In this document: positions 10,267 to 18,884 of the stretch, one piece after another
How the letters are laid out: every line of letters begins with the position of its first letter
Position numbering within the stretch: the first letter of the stretch is position 1
DNA from: Paraglaciecola sp. L3A3
GTDB lineage: Bacteria; Pseudomonadota; Gammaproteobacteria; Enterobacterales; Alteromonadaceae
Assembly (NCBI RefSeq): GCF_009796765.1
Contig: NZ_CP047023.1
Span: forward strand, 1,657,501 to 1,721,500
DNA length: 64,000 nt
Reading direction: 5' to 3'
Program-made: the position numbers and the translations under genes
The notes under the pieces: generated by a model
What the model saw: the letters and a program-made list of their open reading frames with translations, nothing else
Told to the model about the DNA's origin: nothing
Databases searched by the model: none

Positions 10267-10728
10267 ATGATCAGTAACGACGTTTTAAGACGAGTTCGTT
10301 ATATTTTGGATTTCAACGATGCCAAGATGCTTGACGTTTTTGCCCAAGCAGACTATCCAGCTACCACAGAACAATTACATTCTTGGTTACGTAAAGAAGA
10401 TGATCCTGCATTTGTCGAAATTACTGATATTCAAATGTCATTATTTTTAAATGGTCTAATTAATCTCAAACGTGGTAAACGTGAAGGGGTAGAAGCGCCT
10501 GTAGAGCGAAGACTAACTAACAATATTATTTTCATGAAACTTAAAATTGCCTTTAATATGCAAGCAGAAGCTATTCTAGAAACGATGGAAGTCAGTGGGT
10601 TTAAGATTAGCAAACATGAATTAAGTGCATTATTTAGAAAACCAGAAAATCGTCAATACCGTTTGTGTAAAGATCAAATATTACGCAATTTTTTGACGGG
10701 TTTACAAAAACAAATGCGTGGTGAATAG
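10267..10728 (+). CDS. yehS: DUF1456 family protein YehS
   Basis: A 153-residue soluble protein built from two copies of the DUF1456 module. The first begins NDVLRRVRYILDFND, and the second begins near residue 80 (NNIIFMKLKIAFNM). Length and sequence match YehS-type proteins, which are widespread in Gammaproteobacteria and have no established function. AAGGA precedes the ATG at good spacing. It sits 130 bp after the antiporter gene and 24 bp before the next, exported-protein gene, so it may be cotranscribed with the latter. Confidence 0.85.
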   Translation: MISNDVLRRVRYILDFNDAKMLDVFAQADYPATTEQLHSWLRKEDDPAFVEITDIQMSLFLNGLINLKRGKREGVEAPVERRLTNNIIFMKLKIAFNMQAEAILETMEVSGFKISKHELSALFRKPENRQYRLCKDQILRNFLTGLQKQMRGE

Positions 10729-10752
10729 TTGTTTCTTAGAAAAGGGAACTTT

Positions 10753-11385
10753 ATGAAATTATATTTAAGCTTGATTTTATGCCTTTTTACTCTTCAAGTT
10801 TTGGCAAACCAAAAAGCTATGACTGAAGAAGGCGAAGTGGTGATATTGAGTGATAATGGAACTTGGGTGTATGAAGGGGGGAGAGCAACGAATTTGGTTG
10901 AAATACCCACTAACTCCAATACTTTTAGTAAACATATAAACTCAACTTTTACCTTAAAAAGTACCAAAACTAATTCTACTTTTGCCATCGATCCTAAAAA
11001 ATGGAAATTTAAAAAGAATGAAAATGGCCATGACGATGCAGAATATACCTTTCAATTAAAAGATGGTGATTTATATGCCATGGTTATATCTGAACAAGTT
11101 GAAATTGGTATAGAGGCTTTAGCTGAAATTGCCTTTGAAAACGCGAAAGGTGCAGCTCCTGATGCTAAGGTGGTGAAAAAAGAGTATCGAATGGTAAATG
11201 GTCATAAAGTTATTTATATGGAAATTGTCGGCACTATCCAAAGCATTAAATTTAAATATCTTGGTTATTACTTTTCGAATTCTTCAGGGTCGACCCAATA
11301 TCTGACTTACACAGGTACCAATCTAGAAACACAATATAAAACAGATATTAATAATTTTTTAAATGGATTTTCTGTCAATCCTTAA
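10753..11385 (+). CDS. Exported hypothetical protein, DUF3157-like N-terminus
   Basis: A 210-residue protein starting at the ATG at 10753, chosen because AAAGGGA lies just upstream and a clean signal peptide follows (LSLILCLFTLQVLA, cleavage before NQK). Just after it is EEGEVVILSDNGTWVYE, a motif typical of small periplasmic proteins annotated as DUF3157. The rest resembles a compact alpha/beta fold with no catalytic motif I can name. It probably resides in the periplasm. Located between yehS and a YoaK-type gene, all on the plus strand. Confidence 0.65.
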   Translation: MKLYLSLILCLFTLQVLANQKAMTEEGEVVILSDNGTWVYEGGRATNLVEIPTNSNTFSKHINSTFTLKSTKTNSTFAIDPKKWKFKKNENGHDDAEYTFQLKDGDLYAMVISEQVEIGIEALAEIAFENAKGAAPDAKVVKKEYRMVNGHKVIYMEIVGTIQSIKFKYLGYYFSNSSGSTQYLTYTGTNLETQYKTDINNFLNGFSVNP

Positions 11386-11437
11386 TTAGGAGACGGTAAT
11401 TTTTTATAATGGTTGAATAGATAACTAAGGGACTCAG

Positions 11438-12100
11438 GTGATTTCGAAATTACCCCGTTGGGTAGAATACGGTTCGTTTATTCTGGCTCTGGTTGCTGGT
11501 TTAGTTAATGCCATTGGTTTATTGGGGTTTAAACATCAATCAATTTCACATTTATCCGGTACTGCAACACTGGTTGGAACTGGATTTTTAAACTCAAGTT
11601 TTATCGATGTTTTACATTTAGCCTTAGTCCTTTTTAGTTTCTTAATCGGCTCTATGATTTCAGGTTACTTTTTATCAAGTGGCTCGTTAAAATTGGGTCG
11701 TAATTATAGTGGCCTTCTATATCTAGAAGGTGCTTTCTTGTTTATTTCAGTTTACTTTTTATCTAAAGATTCTGCCCATGGTCATTATTTTGCTTCAGCT
11801 GCTTGTGGTCTACAAAATGCGTTAGTGACTACCTTTAGTGGGGCTGTTATTCGTACCACACATGTCACAGGAATATTTACTGATCTTGGTATTATGTTAG
11901 GGGCAAAATTACGTGGTGAAGAGTTTGATAAAAGAAAAGCGTTATTGTTTTTGTTAATCATAGCTGGGTTTATTTCTGGTGGTACAGTCGGAGCATATTT
12001 ATTTACTTTGCTACAATTTCAGGGCTTGTTTATCCCTGCTGGAATTTGCTTATTGTTAGCCTTCTCATACTCTGTTTATAGCAGGAAAGCTCATCATTAG
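11438..12100 (+). CDS. YoaK/DUF1275-family inner-membrane protein
   Basis: A 220-residue protein with six predicted membrane segments. It carries family landmarks: an early VNAIGLLGF segment, SHLSGTAT at about residues 40-47, and a later RTTHVTGIFTDLG. Family knowledge: DUF1275 (YoaK) proteins are common membrane proteins of unknown transport function. The start codon is GTG, preceded by AAGGGAC. It closes the plus-strand run that begins with the antiporter and is convergent with cusA. Confidence 0.85.
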   Translation: MISKLPRWVEYGSFILALVAGLVNAIGLLGFKHQSISHLSGTATLVGTGFLNSSFIDVLHLALVLFSFLIGSMISGYFLSSGSLKLGRNYSGLLYLEGAFLFISVYFLSKDSAHGHYFASAACGLQNALVTTFSGAVIRTTHVTGIFTDLGIMLGAKLRGEEFDKRKALLFLLIIAGFISGGTVGAYLFTLLQFQGLFIPAGICLLLAFSYSVYSRKAHH

Positions 12101-12239
12101 TTTGTGAATTGTGTTTTGTAACTTTAATAAATACCCTCAATTTTGGCTATTTTTTACAATGTTATAGACATTTTTAAAGTATTCATACCAGGGCACCTCT
12201 CATTACGAATGGAGAAAAGTTGAAGTGCCCCTAGTGACT

Positions 12240-15200
12240 CTACATATTTGTCTGTAGACTTTTTATTGTTTGTTTTCGCCATAAAAAATAAACGGCCGGC
12301 ACTACAAATAGTGAAAGTATTAAAGCACTTGCCATACCTCCCACCATAGGAGCGGCAATACGACTCATTATTTCAGATCCTGTTCCGCTGCCATATAAAA
12401 CTGGCAATAATCCAATGATCACAGTGGCCACTGTCATAATGACGGGGCGAATACGGGCGCCAGCACCTGACAGTACACTATTGGCAAGTTGTTCATGGGT
12501 GATTGCCTTGGTATTTTGTTGCTGACTGTCAATTAAGCTTTGGTATGCCTGATTTAAGTAAACCAACATGATCACGCCTATTTCTACTGCCACACCTGCT
12601 AAAGCAATAAAGCCCACCCCAACCGCCACCGACAAATTAAAGCCCTCTATATATAACAAATATATCCCGCCAATCATGGCAAAAGGTAAGGTACAAATAA
12701 TAATGGCCACTTCGGTAAAACTGCGAAAGCTTAAATATAACAGCAGCATAATAATGGCTAATGTTAAGGGTAAAACATATTGCATTTTTTCACTGGCCCT
12801 TTGCATATATTCATATTGGCCAGCCCAGTTAAGGGTATAACCCTGAGGGAGGTCTAGTTCTTGTTTGAGTAATGATTTAGCCTGCTGAACATAATTTCCT
12901 ACGTCGATATTTTCAATGTCTATGAAGGTCCAACCATTTATTCGTGCATTTTCACTTTTAATTGCAGGAGGACCATCTTCAATCAGTATATCGGCTACAT
13001 CTGCCAAAGTGATATGTTGACCATTGGCTGTCACTATAGGCAACAGAGCCAGTTGTTCTGGTGAGTCTCGGTAACTTTGTGGATAACGCAAATTAATTGG
13101 ATATCGTTCTAAACCTTCCACTGACTGGCTGATGTTTTTGCCACCCACAGCACTGCTGATTATCTGTTGTACTTCAGCCATGTTCATCCCATATTTGGCT
13201 GCTTTAACTCGGTCGATGTTTATTTTTAAATAACGGCCACCTGCGACCCGCTCTGAATAAACCGAGGCCGAACCCGGTAGGTTTTTTAATATACGCTCAA
13301 TCTCTTGGCCTATTTGTTGGATCACAGCTAAATCGCTGCCCGCAATTTTAATACCTATGGGGGTTTTAATACCTGTGGCTAACATATCGATACGAGTTTT
13401 GATTGGCATCACCCAGCTATTGGATAAGCCGGGAAACTGTAATAAACCATCTAACTCTTCACGTATCTTGGTTTTAGTCATGCCTGCGCGCCATTCACTT
13501 TCAGGCTTAAATTGAATAAAGGTTTCAATCATAGTCAAAGGCGCTGGATCTGTGGCGGTATCAGCACGGCCTATTTTACCAAATACAGTTTTAACTTCAG
13601 GTACAGTGCGAATGAGCTTATCGGTTTGTTGCAATATTTCTCTGGCTTTACCTACAGATAGAGCCGCGTAGGTAGTAGGCATATACATTAAATCTCCCTC
13701 ATCTAAAGGTGGCATAAATTCAGTACCAATTTTAGTTAAAGGATAAAAACCTAATACACCTATTATGCTTGCCACCAGTAGAGTGGTTTTTGGAACACTT
13801 AAAACAAAGCGTAGGGCTGGTAAATACAAAGCTTTAAGTAAACGATTAATGGGATTTTTTTGTTCGCTGACAATTTTTCCGCGAATAAAAAATCCCATCA
13901 GTACCGGCACTAAGGTTACTGCAATACCTGCTGAAGCGGCCATGGCATAGGTCTTGGTATAGGCGAGGGGAGCGAACATTTTACCTTCTTGGGCTTCAAG
14001 GATAAAAACAGGTAAAAAACTGACAGTTATGATCAATAAACTAAAAAACAGTGCTGGGCCTACTTCGGTAGCGGCTTTACTCACTACTTGCCAACGATTT
14101 TCGTTGGTTAACTTGGTTTTCTCCATATGTTTATGCATATTTTCTATCATCACAATAGCCCCATCTGTCATAGCACCTATGGCAATCGCTATGCCTCCTA
14201 AGGACATGATATTGGCATTCACACCTTGCCAATACATGATGATAAATGACACTAATATTCCCAAGGGTAAGCTGACAATAGCCACCAATGATGAACGGAT
14301 ATGAAACAAAAATATTGCGCAGATCAGGCCGACTATTAATAACTCTTCAGCTAATTTTGACCATAAATTATTCACGGCATTGTCGATTAGCTCTGAACGA
14401 TCGTAAACCGGCACTATTTCTACGCCATCAGGTAAACTCATTTTGAGCTCATCTAATTTGGTTTTCACTCCTTCTATGGTTTGCCGTGCATTTTCAGCAA
14501 AACGCATGACCACTATGCCACCAGTCACTTCTCCCTGACCATTTAGTTCAGCTATGCCTCTGCGCATTTGTGGGCCTAAAGTTATATCTGCTACATCAGC
14601 TAACAGTAGAGGGGTACCTTGATTATTTGCCCCTAGAGTAATAGCTGCTAAGTCTGCAATATTTTCAATATAACCATTGGTATTGACCATATATTCAGCT
14701 TCGGCCATTTCTATCACCGAAGCGCCCACTTCTTGATTGCCTTGTTTAATTGCCCTTTGTATATGTTGCAAGGGAATGTTGTAAGCCCGTAATTTATTGG
14801 GATCGACTACTACTTGGTATTGTTTAACCATCCCCCCAATAGAGGCCACTTCTGACACGCCTGCTACAGTTTGTAATTCAAACTTTAACAACCAATCTTG
14901 CAGGCTACGTAATTGGCTAATGTCGTGTTTGCCTGTGCGGTCAACCAAGGCATATAAATACACCCAGCCAACCCCAGTGGCATCTGGACCCAGTTGCGGT
15001 TTAGCGGCCGCGGGTAAATTAGCCGACACTTGAGATAAATACTCTAAAACACGGCTTCTGGCCCAGTACATATCGGTTTTGTCTTCAAAAATAACGTAGA
15101 CGTAAGAGTCGCCAAAAAATGAAAAACCTCTAACCGTTTTAGCTCCAGGTACTGATAACATGGCGCTTGTTAAAGGATAGGTTACTTGGTCTTCTACTAC

Positions 15201-15377
15201 TTTGGGTGATTGCCCCGGGTAACTGGTTTTGATAATAACCTGTACATCAGATAAATCAGGAATGGCATCTACAGGTGTGTTTTTTAATGACAACAAGCCT
15301 GCACCAATCACAATACAAGTTATCAATAATACAAAAAAACGGTTGTTGATAGACCAACGAATAATGTGTGAAATCAT
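12240..15377 (-). CDS. cusA: Copper/silver efflux RND pump CusA
   Basis: A 1045-residue heavy-metal RND pump that exports Cu(I)/Ag(I) from periplasm and cytoplasm through a CusCBA tripartite channel, powered by the proton gradient. It has 12 transmembrane helices with two large periplasmic loops. The TM4 proton-relay region (GAMTDGAIVMIEN) is intact. The methionine triad of E. coli CusA (M573, M623, M672) appears as M566, M616 and M665 with identical 50/49 spacing, arguing for Cu(I)/Ag(I) rather than Zn/Co specificity. It abuts the cusB stop codon with no gap, so the genes are translationally coupled as the last members of the operon. Confidence 0.94.
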   Translation of the reverse strand: MISHIIRWSINNRFFVLLITCIVIGAGLLSLKNTPVDAIPDLSDVQVIIKTSYPGQSPKVVEDQVTYPLTSAMLSVPGAKTVRGFSFFGDSYVYVIFEDKTDMYWARSRVLEYLSQVSANLPAAAKPQLGPDATGVGWVYLYALVDRTGKHDISQLRSLQDWLLKFELQTVAGVSEVASIGGMVKQYQVVVDPNKLRAYNIPLQHIQRAIKQGNQEVGASVIEMAEAEYMVNTNGYIENIADLAAITLGANNQGTPLLLADVADITLGPQMRRGIAELNGQGEVTGGIVVMRFAENARQTIEGVKTKLDELKMSLPDGVEIVPVYDRSELIDNAVNNLWSKLAEELLIVGLICAIFLFHIRSSLVAIVSLPLGILVSFIIMYWQGVNANIMSLGGIAIAIGAMTDGAIVMIENMHKHMEKTKLTNENRWQVVSKAATEVGPALFFSLLIITVSFLPVFILEAQEGKMFAPLAYTKTYAMAASAGIAVTLVPVLMGFFIRGKIVSEQKNPINRLLKALYLPALRFVLSVPKTTLLVASIIGVLGFYPLTKIGTEFMPPLDEGDLMYMPTTYAALSVGKAREILQQTDKLIRTVPEVKTVFGKIGRADTATDPAPLTMIETFIQFKPESEWRAGMTKTKIREELDGLLQFPGLSNSWVMPIKTRIDMLATGIKTPIGIKIAGSDLAVIQQIGQEIERILKNLPGSASVYSERVAGGRYLKINIDRVKAAKYGMNMAEVQQIISSAVGGKNISQSVEGLERYPINLRYPQSYRDSPEQLALLPIVTANGQHITLADVADILIEDGPPAIKSENARINGWTFIDIENIDVGNYVQQAKSLLKQELDLPQGYTLNWAGQYEYMQRASEKMQYVLPLTLAIIMLLLYLSFRSFTEVAIIICTLPFAMIGGIYLLYIEGFNLSVAVGVGFIALAGVAVEIGVIMLVYLNQAYQSLIDSQQQNTKAITHEQLANSVLSGAGARIRPVIMTVATVIIGLLPVLYGSGTGSEIMSRIAAPMVGGMASALILSLFVVPAVYFLWRKQTIKSLQTNM

Positions 15378-16946
15378 TTATTGTTCCTCTTGGCCGCTAA
15401 TTTGATAAGCCACTATGACAAACTCACCTTGCTGAATTTCGAAAGTAAAATGTATCGATTGGCCCTGAGATAAGGGGGCTAAAGCAAGTGAGTCGTCTAG
15501 ATGAAAATCCATAGTGGCAGCGGGCCGACCCCATTTTTCGATCGCTTCTCGACTGATATTTATGCTGCGGATGTCTGCTGTTATACTATTGATCACGCCC
15601 ATTACACTGGCTGATTGTATTGTCGCTGGTGGCATATCCGTTTTGGACTCTATAGACATATTTGGCATATTTGGCATATGTTGCATATCACTCATGTTAT
15701 CCATTTCACTCATATCATCCATTTTCGACATGCGTTTAAAGTCCGAGTCAATGCTGCTTTCTGAATCCAATAAAAACTGGCCAGACACCACCACCTGATC
15801 TTCTGCTGTTAAGCCGGATAAAATTTGTGCTTGTTTATGGGTGACTTGGCCTAATGTCACGGCCACTGATTTGAATTGGGGTTGCTGTTGATCTTCTGTT
15901 AATACTAGTACCACTCTGTTTTGTTTACCTGTGCGGATTACTGCTTGTCTTGGCACTAATAAGCTAGGTTGTGATTGTTTCGTTTTGATTTGCACTTGGC
16001 CAAACATATTGGCTTTTAGTTGTTGCTCAGAATTGTCAAAACGTAAGCGAGCTCGGATTGTTCTATTAACAGGATTTAAACTTGGATATATATAGTCGAC
16101 TGTTCCTTGCCATTGCTGACCAGGGAATGCGGCAAGAGTCATGTTTGCAGCAAGTTCATTTTTTAAAAATGAGGCTTGGTTTTCATGTACTTCTACTTCA
16201 ACCCATATTTCAGTTAAATCAGCTATCGTCATCAAGGGATTACCCGGTTGGATAAAAGCGCCTTGTTTAATATTTAATTGCTCAATCACTCCTGATTGAG
16301 GAGCATAAAAAGTGATCTTGTTGAGTGGTTTTTTGGCAGTTTCTAAAGACTGAATAGTCGATTCAGAAACTTGTAGAGTGAGTAACTTTTGTTTTGCTGC
16401 CTTAATTAAGTCGTTATTTTTTCTTTTTAGCGCCAGTAAATAATCTTGTTGGGCATTAACTAATACAGGGGAATACAAGGTATATAGGGCTTGCCCTTTA
16501 GTGACTGCCTGGCCTTGGTATTTAACATGGAGTTGTTCTACCCAACCTTCCACTCTAGGATTAATAAAAACTAATTTGTCTTGGTTATATTGTAGATAAC
16601 CTGCAGCATCTATATTTAATGCTAATCTAGCCAACTTAACTTTTGCCGTGCGCACGCCTAAATTATTCACCACCGATGGACTAATGCTCACCGTGCCTGC
16701 ACTGGTGTTATTGTTTTGAGGGTAAACAGGTATCAATTCCATGCCCATAGGTGAAAGCCCAGGTTTATCTCGGCGGTAGTTTTTGTCCATAGGCGCCACC
16801 CAATATAAAGGGGCTGAAGCATCGGCAGCATTATCCTGATTTTTGCTGTCAGGCTTGGTTGTCTCTGGGATAAATTGCTTGGCCACTATGTAGGTCAAAA
16901 CCGTGCCAGTGATTAAACCTATTATCAAACTTTGATAATTTTTCAT
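15378..16946 (-). CDS. cusB: Copper efflux adaptor CusB with C-terminal CusF-like domain
   Basis: A 522-residue membrane-fusion protein. It comprises an N-terminal anchor helix, a heavy-metal-binding segment near residues 48-75 (KPGLSPMGMELIPVY), then the barrel-sandwich, alpha-hairpin and beta-barrel regions (about 95-400). After these come a methionine-rich linker (about 410-440, many DM/NM repeats) and a CusF-like OB-fold of about 70 residues at the C-terminus. It links CusA to the outer-membrane channel and loads metal. Oddity: in the CusF-like part, the histidine and first methionine that bind Cu(I) in E. coli CusF seem replaced (region KWGRPAATMDF keeps one Met), so this domain may not bind copper the classical way. 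The stop of cusC overlaps its ATG by one base. Confidence 0.92.
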   Translation of the reverse strand: MKNYQSLIIGLITGTVLTYIVAKQFIPETTKPDSKNQDNAADASAPLYWVAPMDKNYRRDKPGLSPMGMELIPVYPQNNNTSAGTVSISPSVVNNLGVRTAKVKLARLALNIDAAGYLQYNQDKLVFINPRVEGWVEQLHVKYQGQAVTKGQALYTLYSPVLVNAQQDYLLALKRKNNDLIKAAKQKLLTLQVSESTIQSLETAKKPLNKITFYAPQSGVIEQLNIKQGAFIQPGNPLMTIADLTEIWVEVEVHENQASFLKNELAANMTLAAFPGQQWQGTVDYIYPSLNPVNRTIRARLRFDNSEQQLKANMFGQVQIKTKQSQPSLLVPRQAVIRTGKQNRVVLVLTEDQQQPQFKSVAVTLGQVTHKQAQILSGLTAEDQVVVSGQFLLDSESSIDSDFKRMSKMDDMSEMDNMSDMQHMPNMPNMSIESKTDMPPATIQSASVMGVINSITADIRSINISREAIEKWGRPAATMDFHLDDSLALAPLSQGQSIHFTFEIQQGEFVIVAYQISGQEEQ

Positions 16947-18292
16947 TAGTTAACCTCTCTGTCGTTTTGTGAACTGGCATGTCCCAGTAAATAGGCTAGA
17001 TGTGCCTGAGTTTTTAGTGTTTGTTTGCTAATGTTTATCATCTCAACGTGTGCATCATGTTGCTTAATTTGGGCTTCAATAACCTCTACTAACTGGCCAT
17101 CATTTTGGCTAAAAGCAGCAAGGGCGGCTTTATGTTGCGCTTCTAATTGGGGAATAATATTTTGTTTATACCCCTGATATCTTTGCTCTAAATTGATTGA
17201 TTGTTTGTATAGAGTGTTCACTTGGCCTAACATTTTTTTGATCAGTAATCGTTTTTCGGTTTCGATAGATCTGGCTTGGTAGCTGGCTGCAGCGACTTCA
17301 TTATCATTCCTTTGATTAGAAAACAGTGGCAACTCCACTTTAATCCCCACAGAGAAAAAATCAGCTCGGCTACCAGTAAATGGATCATCATCGCGATAAG
17401 CATAACTTGCGCTTACTCCCCATAAAGGCTGGTACTTTTGTTTCGCTAAATCTACCGCGCTGACTTTGGCTTTTATTTGTTGTTGTATGGCTAAAACAGC
17501 AGGATGTTGACTGAGTAGATCTGCTAATTGATGTATTTGTTGTGTGGCCAAAATATCTGTTAAGTGATTAGGGAACTTGGTTATTTCAGGCCATGCTTTG
17601 CTGTCTGCAAGCTTAATGTTCGACTCAGGTAACCAACGACTTAATTGAGCTAAAGCGGTATCAAGTTGCTGCTGCATTTTCAGAGAGTGGTCATCTATTA
17701 AGGCTAACTTTATTCTAGCTTGAAGAATATCTTGCTGTTGACTGTTGCCTTGAGTCGATGTGTAGCTGGCATTAATGGTTTCGATCAATTGTTCGAACAA
17801 GGGGCGGTCTTTAGCAATATGATTAATCGCCTGTTGCGCAGCAAATGCATCTAAGTATAACTGTGAAACTGTTAGTTCGAGTTCAGCGAGTCTATTTTTT
17901 CTGAGTAGAGGATGTTGAGCGGCAAGTTGATTATATTGTTTTTGTTTAAGCTGGCGACTGGCACCTCGGGTAAAGTTTTGGCTAATGGCAAGCTTAAATT
18001 GGCTCATCGGTTCCTGGGAAAAGTCGAAACCATCGGTTGGTAAATTAAGTAAATCTACTGATATGGATGGATCCGGTAAAGAGTCAGACGCTTCCCCTGT
18101 GGCTAATAATGCTCGCTCGGTTAATTCGCTGCCTTTTAGCCAAACATCATCTTGTTTGGCCAGCTTTATGGCTGTGGGTAACGTGAGATTTGCCCAACTG
18201 GAATTAGATAAAAATAACAGGCTAAATAAGCTCAAGCTTATGAGCTTTGAGCGGTCGATAAATATAGTTTTGCGGTCAACTAATAAGTGCAT
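16946..18292 (-). CDS. cusC: TolC-family outer-membrane channel CusC
   Basis: A 448-residue outer-membrane efflux protein with a signal-peptide-like segment (LISLSLFSLLFLSNSSWA, residues about 17-34) and two repeats of the OEP coiled-coil/barrel fold. It is the outer-membrane exit duct of the Cus pump and is identified as CusC by its place directly before cusB and cusA. Unlike E. coli CusC there is no lipobox, so it is probably not lipidated. AGGG sits upstream of the ATG. About 155 bp separates it from the Cys-rich gene upstream on the same strand. Confidence 0.85.
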   Translation of the reverse strand: MHLLVDRKTIFIDRSKLISLSLFSLLFLSNSSWANLTLPTAIKLAKQDDVWLKGSELTERALLATGEASDSLPDPSISVDLLNLPTDGFDFSQEPMSQFKLAISQNFTRGASRQLKQKQYNQLAAQHPLLRKNRLAELELTVSQLYLDAFAAQQAINHIAKDRPLFEQLIETINASYTSTQGNSQQQDILQARIKLALIDDHSLKMQQQLDTALAQLSRWLPESNIKLADSKAWPEITKFPNHLTDILATQQIHQLADLLSQHPAVLAIQQQIKAKVSAVDLAKQKYQPLWGVSASYAYRDDDPFTGSRADFFSVGIKVELPLFSNQRNDNEVAAASYQARSIETEKRLLIKKMLGQVNTLYKQSINLEQRYQGYKQNIIPQLEAQHKAALAAFSQNDGQLVEVIEAQIKQHDAHVEMINISKQTLKTQAHLAYLLGHASSQNDREVN

Positions 18293-18447
18293 AATGATGC
18301 CCTATGACAATCAAATAAAATGAGTATTCACATTGCGAGATTAGTTATTGGCTAAAACACTCACGCAAGATACTGAAGACAATCGATCCTAGGTCTATAT
18401 TGCAGATAAAATTGCAAGGGTTAAAAATTAGACGGATCTAGATTGGG

Positions 18448-18795
18448 TTATGCCAATATGGGAGGTTTGCGTAAATTTAGAGGGTAAATTTCTGGGAGTA
18501 ATAGATGATAACTATTGATAGCTGGCGATTTGCTAGGCTGATTGATTATAGCTAGCAGGTTGATAATAGCTGCAGAACCGCAAGCCGTATCTAGACAGAC
18601 ACAGGTGTCACTGTCTTGGGTGTCGCAGCAGTCCATATTCATACAATCATCTTCTTGCATATCCATCTCTTCAGTCATCATATGTTTTTCTTCTGCATCA
18701 GTATGCTCTGCAGAACAGAGTACTTGCACAGATGCAAATGATTGATTAATCAAGATGCAAAACATTAAACAAATTGTGAGTAAATTAATTTTCAT
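18448..18795 (-). CDS. Small Cys/Met/His-rich exported protein heading the cus operon
   Basis: A 115-residue protein with a Sec signal peptide (LLTICLMFCILINQSFA, residues 4-20). The mature part of about 50 residues is packed with metal-ligand residues: runs such as HMMTEEMDMQEDDCMNMDCC and further cysteines (DTCVCLDTACG). A hydrophobic stretch and a proline-rich tail ending PPILA follow. It resembles the CopL/DUF2946-type small proteins found next to copper genes, but I cannot assign a family firmly. It is the first gene before cusC on the same strand, so a periplasmic copper-binding or copper-sensing role is inferred. Confidence 0.65.
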   Translation of the reverse strand: MKINLLTICLMFCILINQSFASVQVLCSAEHTDAEEKHMMTEEMDMQEDDCMNMDCCDTQDSDTCVCLDTACGSAAIINLLAIINQPSKSPAINSYHLLLPEIYPLNLRKPPILA

Positions 18796-18835
18796 TTATA
18801 CCCAAGCTGATTGACTGCTAATAATGAGATATTGA

Positions 18836-18851
18836 TCACATATGAATGTGA
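18836..18851. promoter_or_regulatory. 16-bp inverted repeat upstream of the cus cluster
   Basis: TCACAT-N4-ATGTGA, a perfect 6-bp inverted repeat 41 bp upstream of the start of the Cys-rich gene and 34 bp after the end of xseA. It may be an operator for the cus promoter. It does not match the CueR or CusR boxes of E. coli, and the order is the reverse of a CRP site. Confidence 0.35.
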
Positions 18852-18884
18852 GTAGTTTACCTATATTTTGTTGTTAACACTATC

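Noticed and set aside
12191..12236. Hairpin with GGGCAC/GTGCCC arms downstream of cusA
   Set aside because: Long irregular loop and no T-tract on either strand, so I do not call it a terminator.
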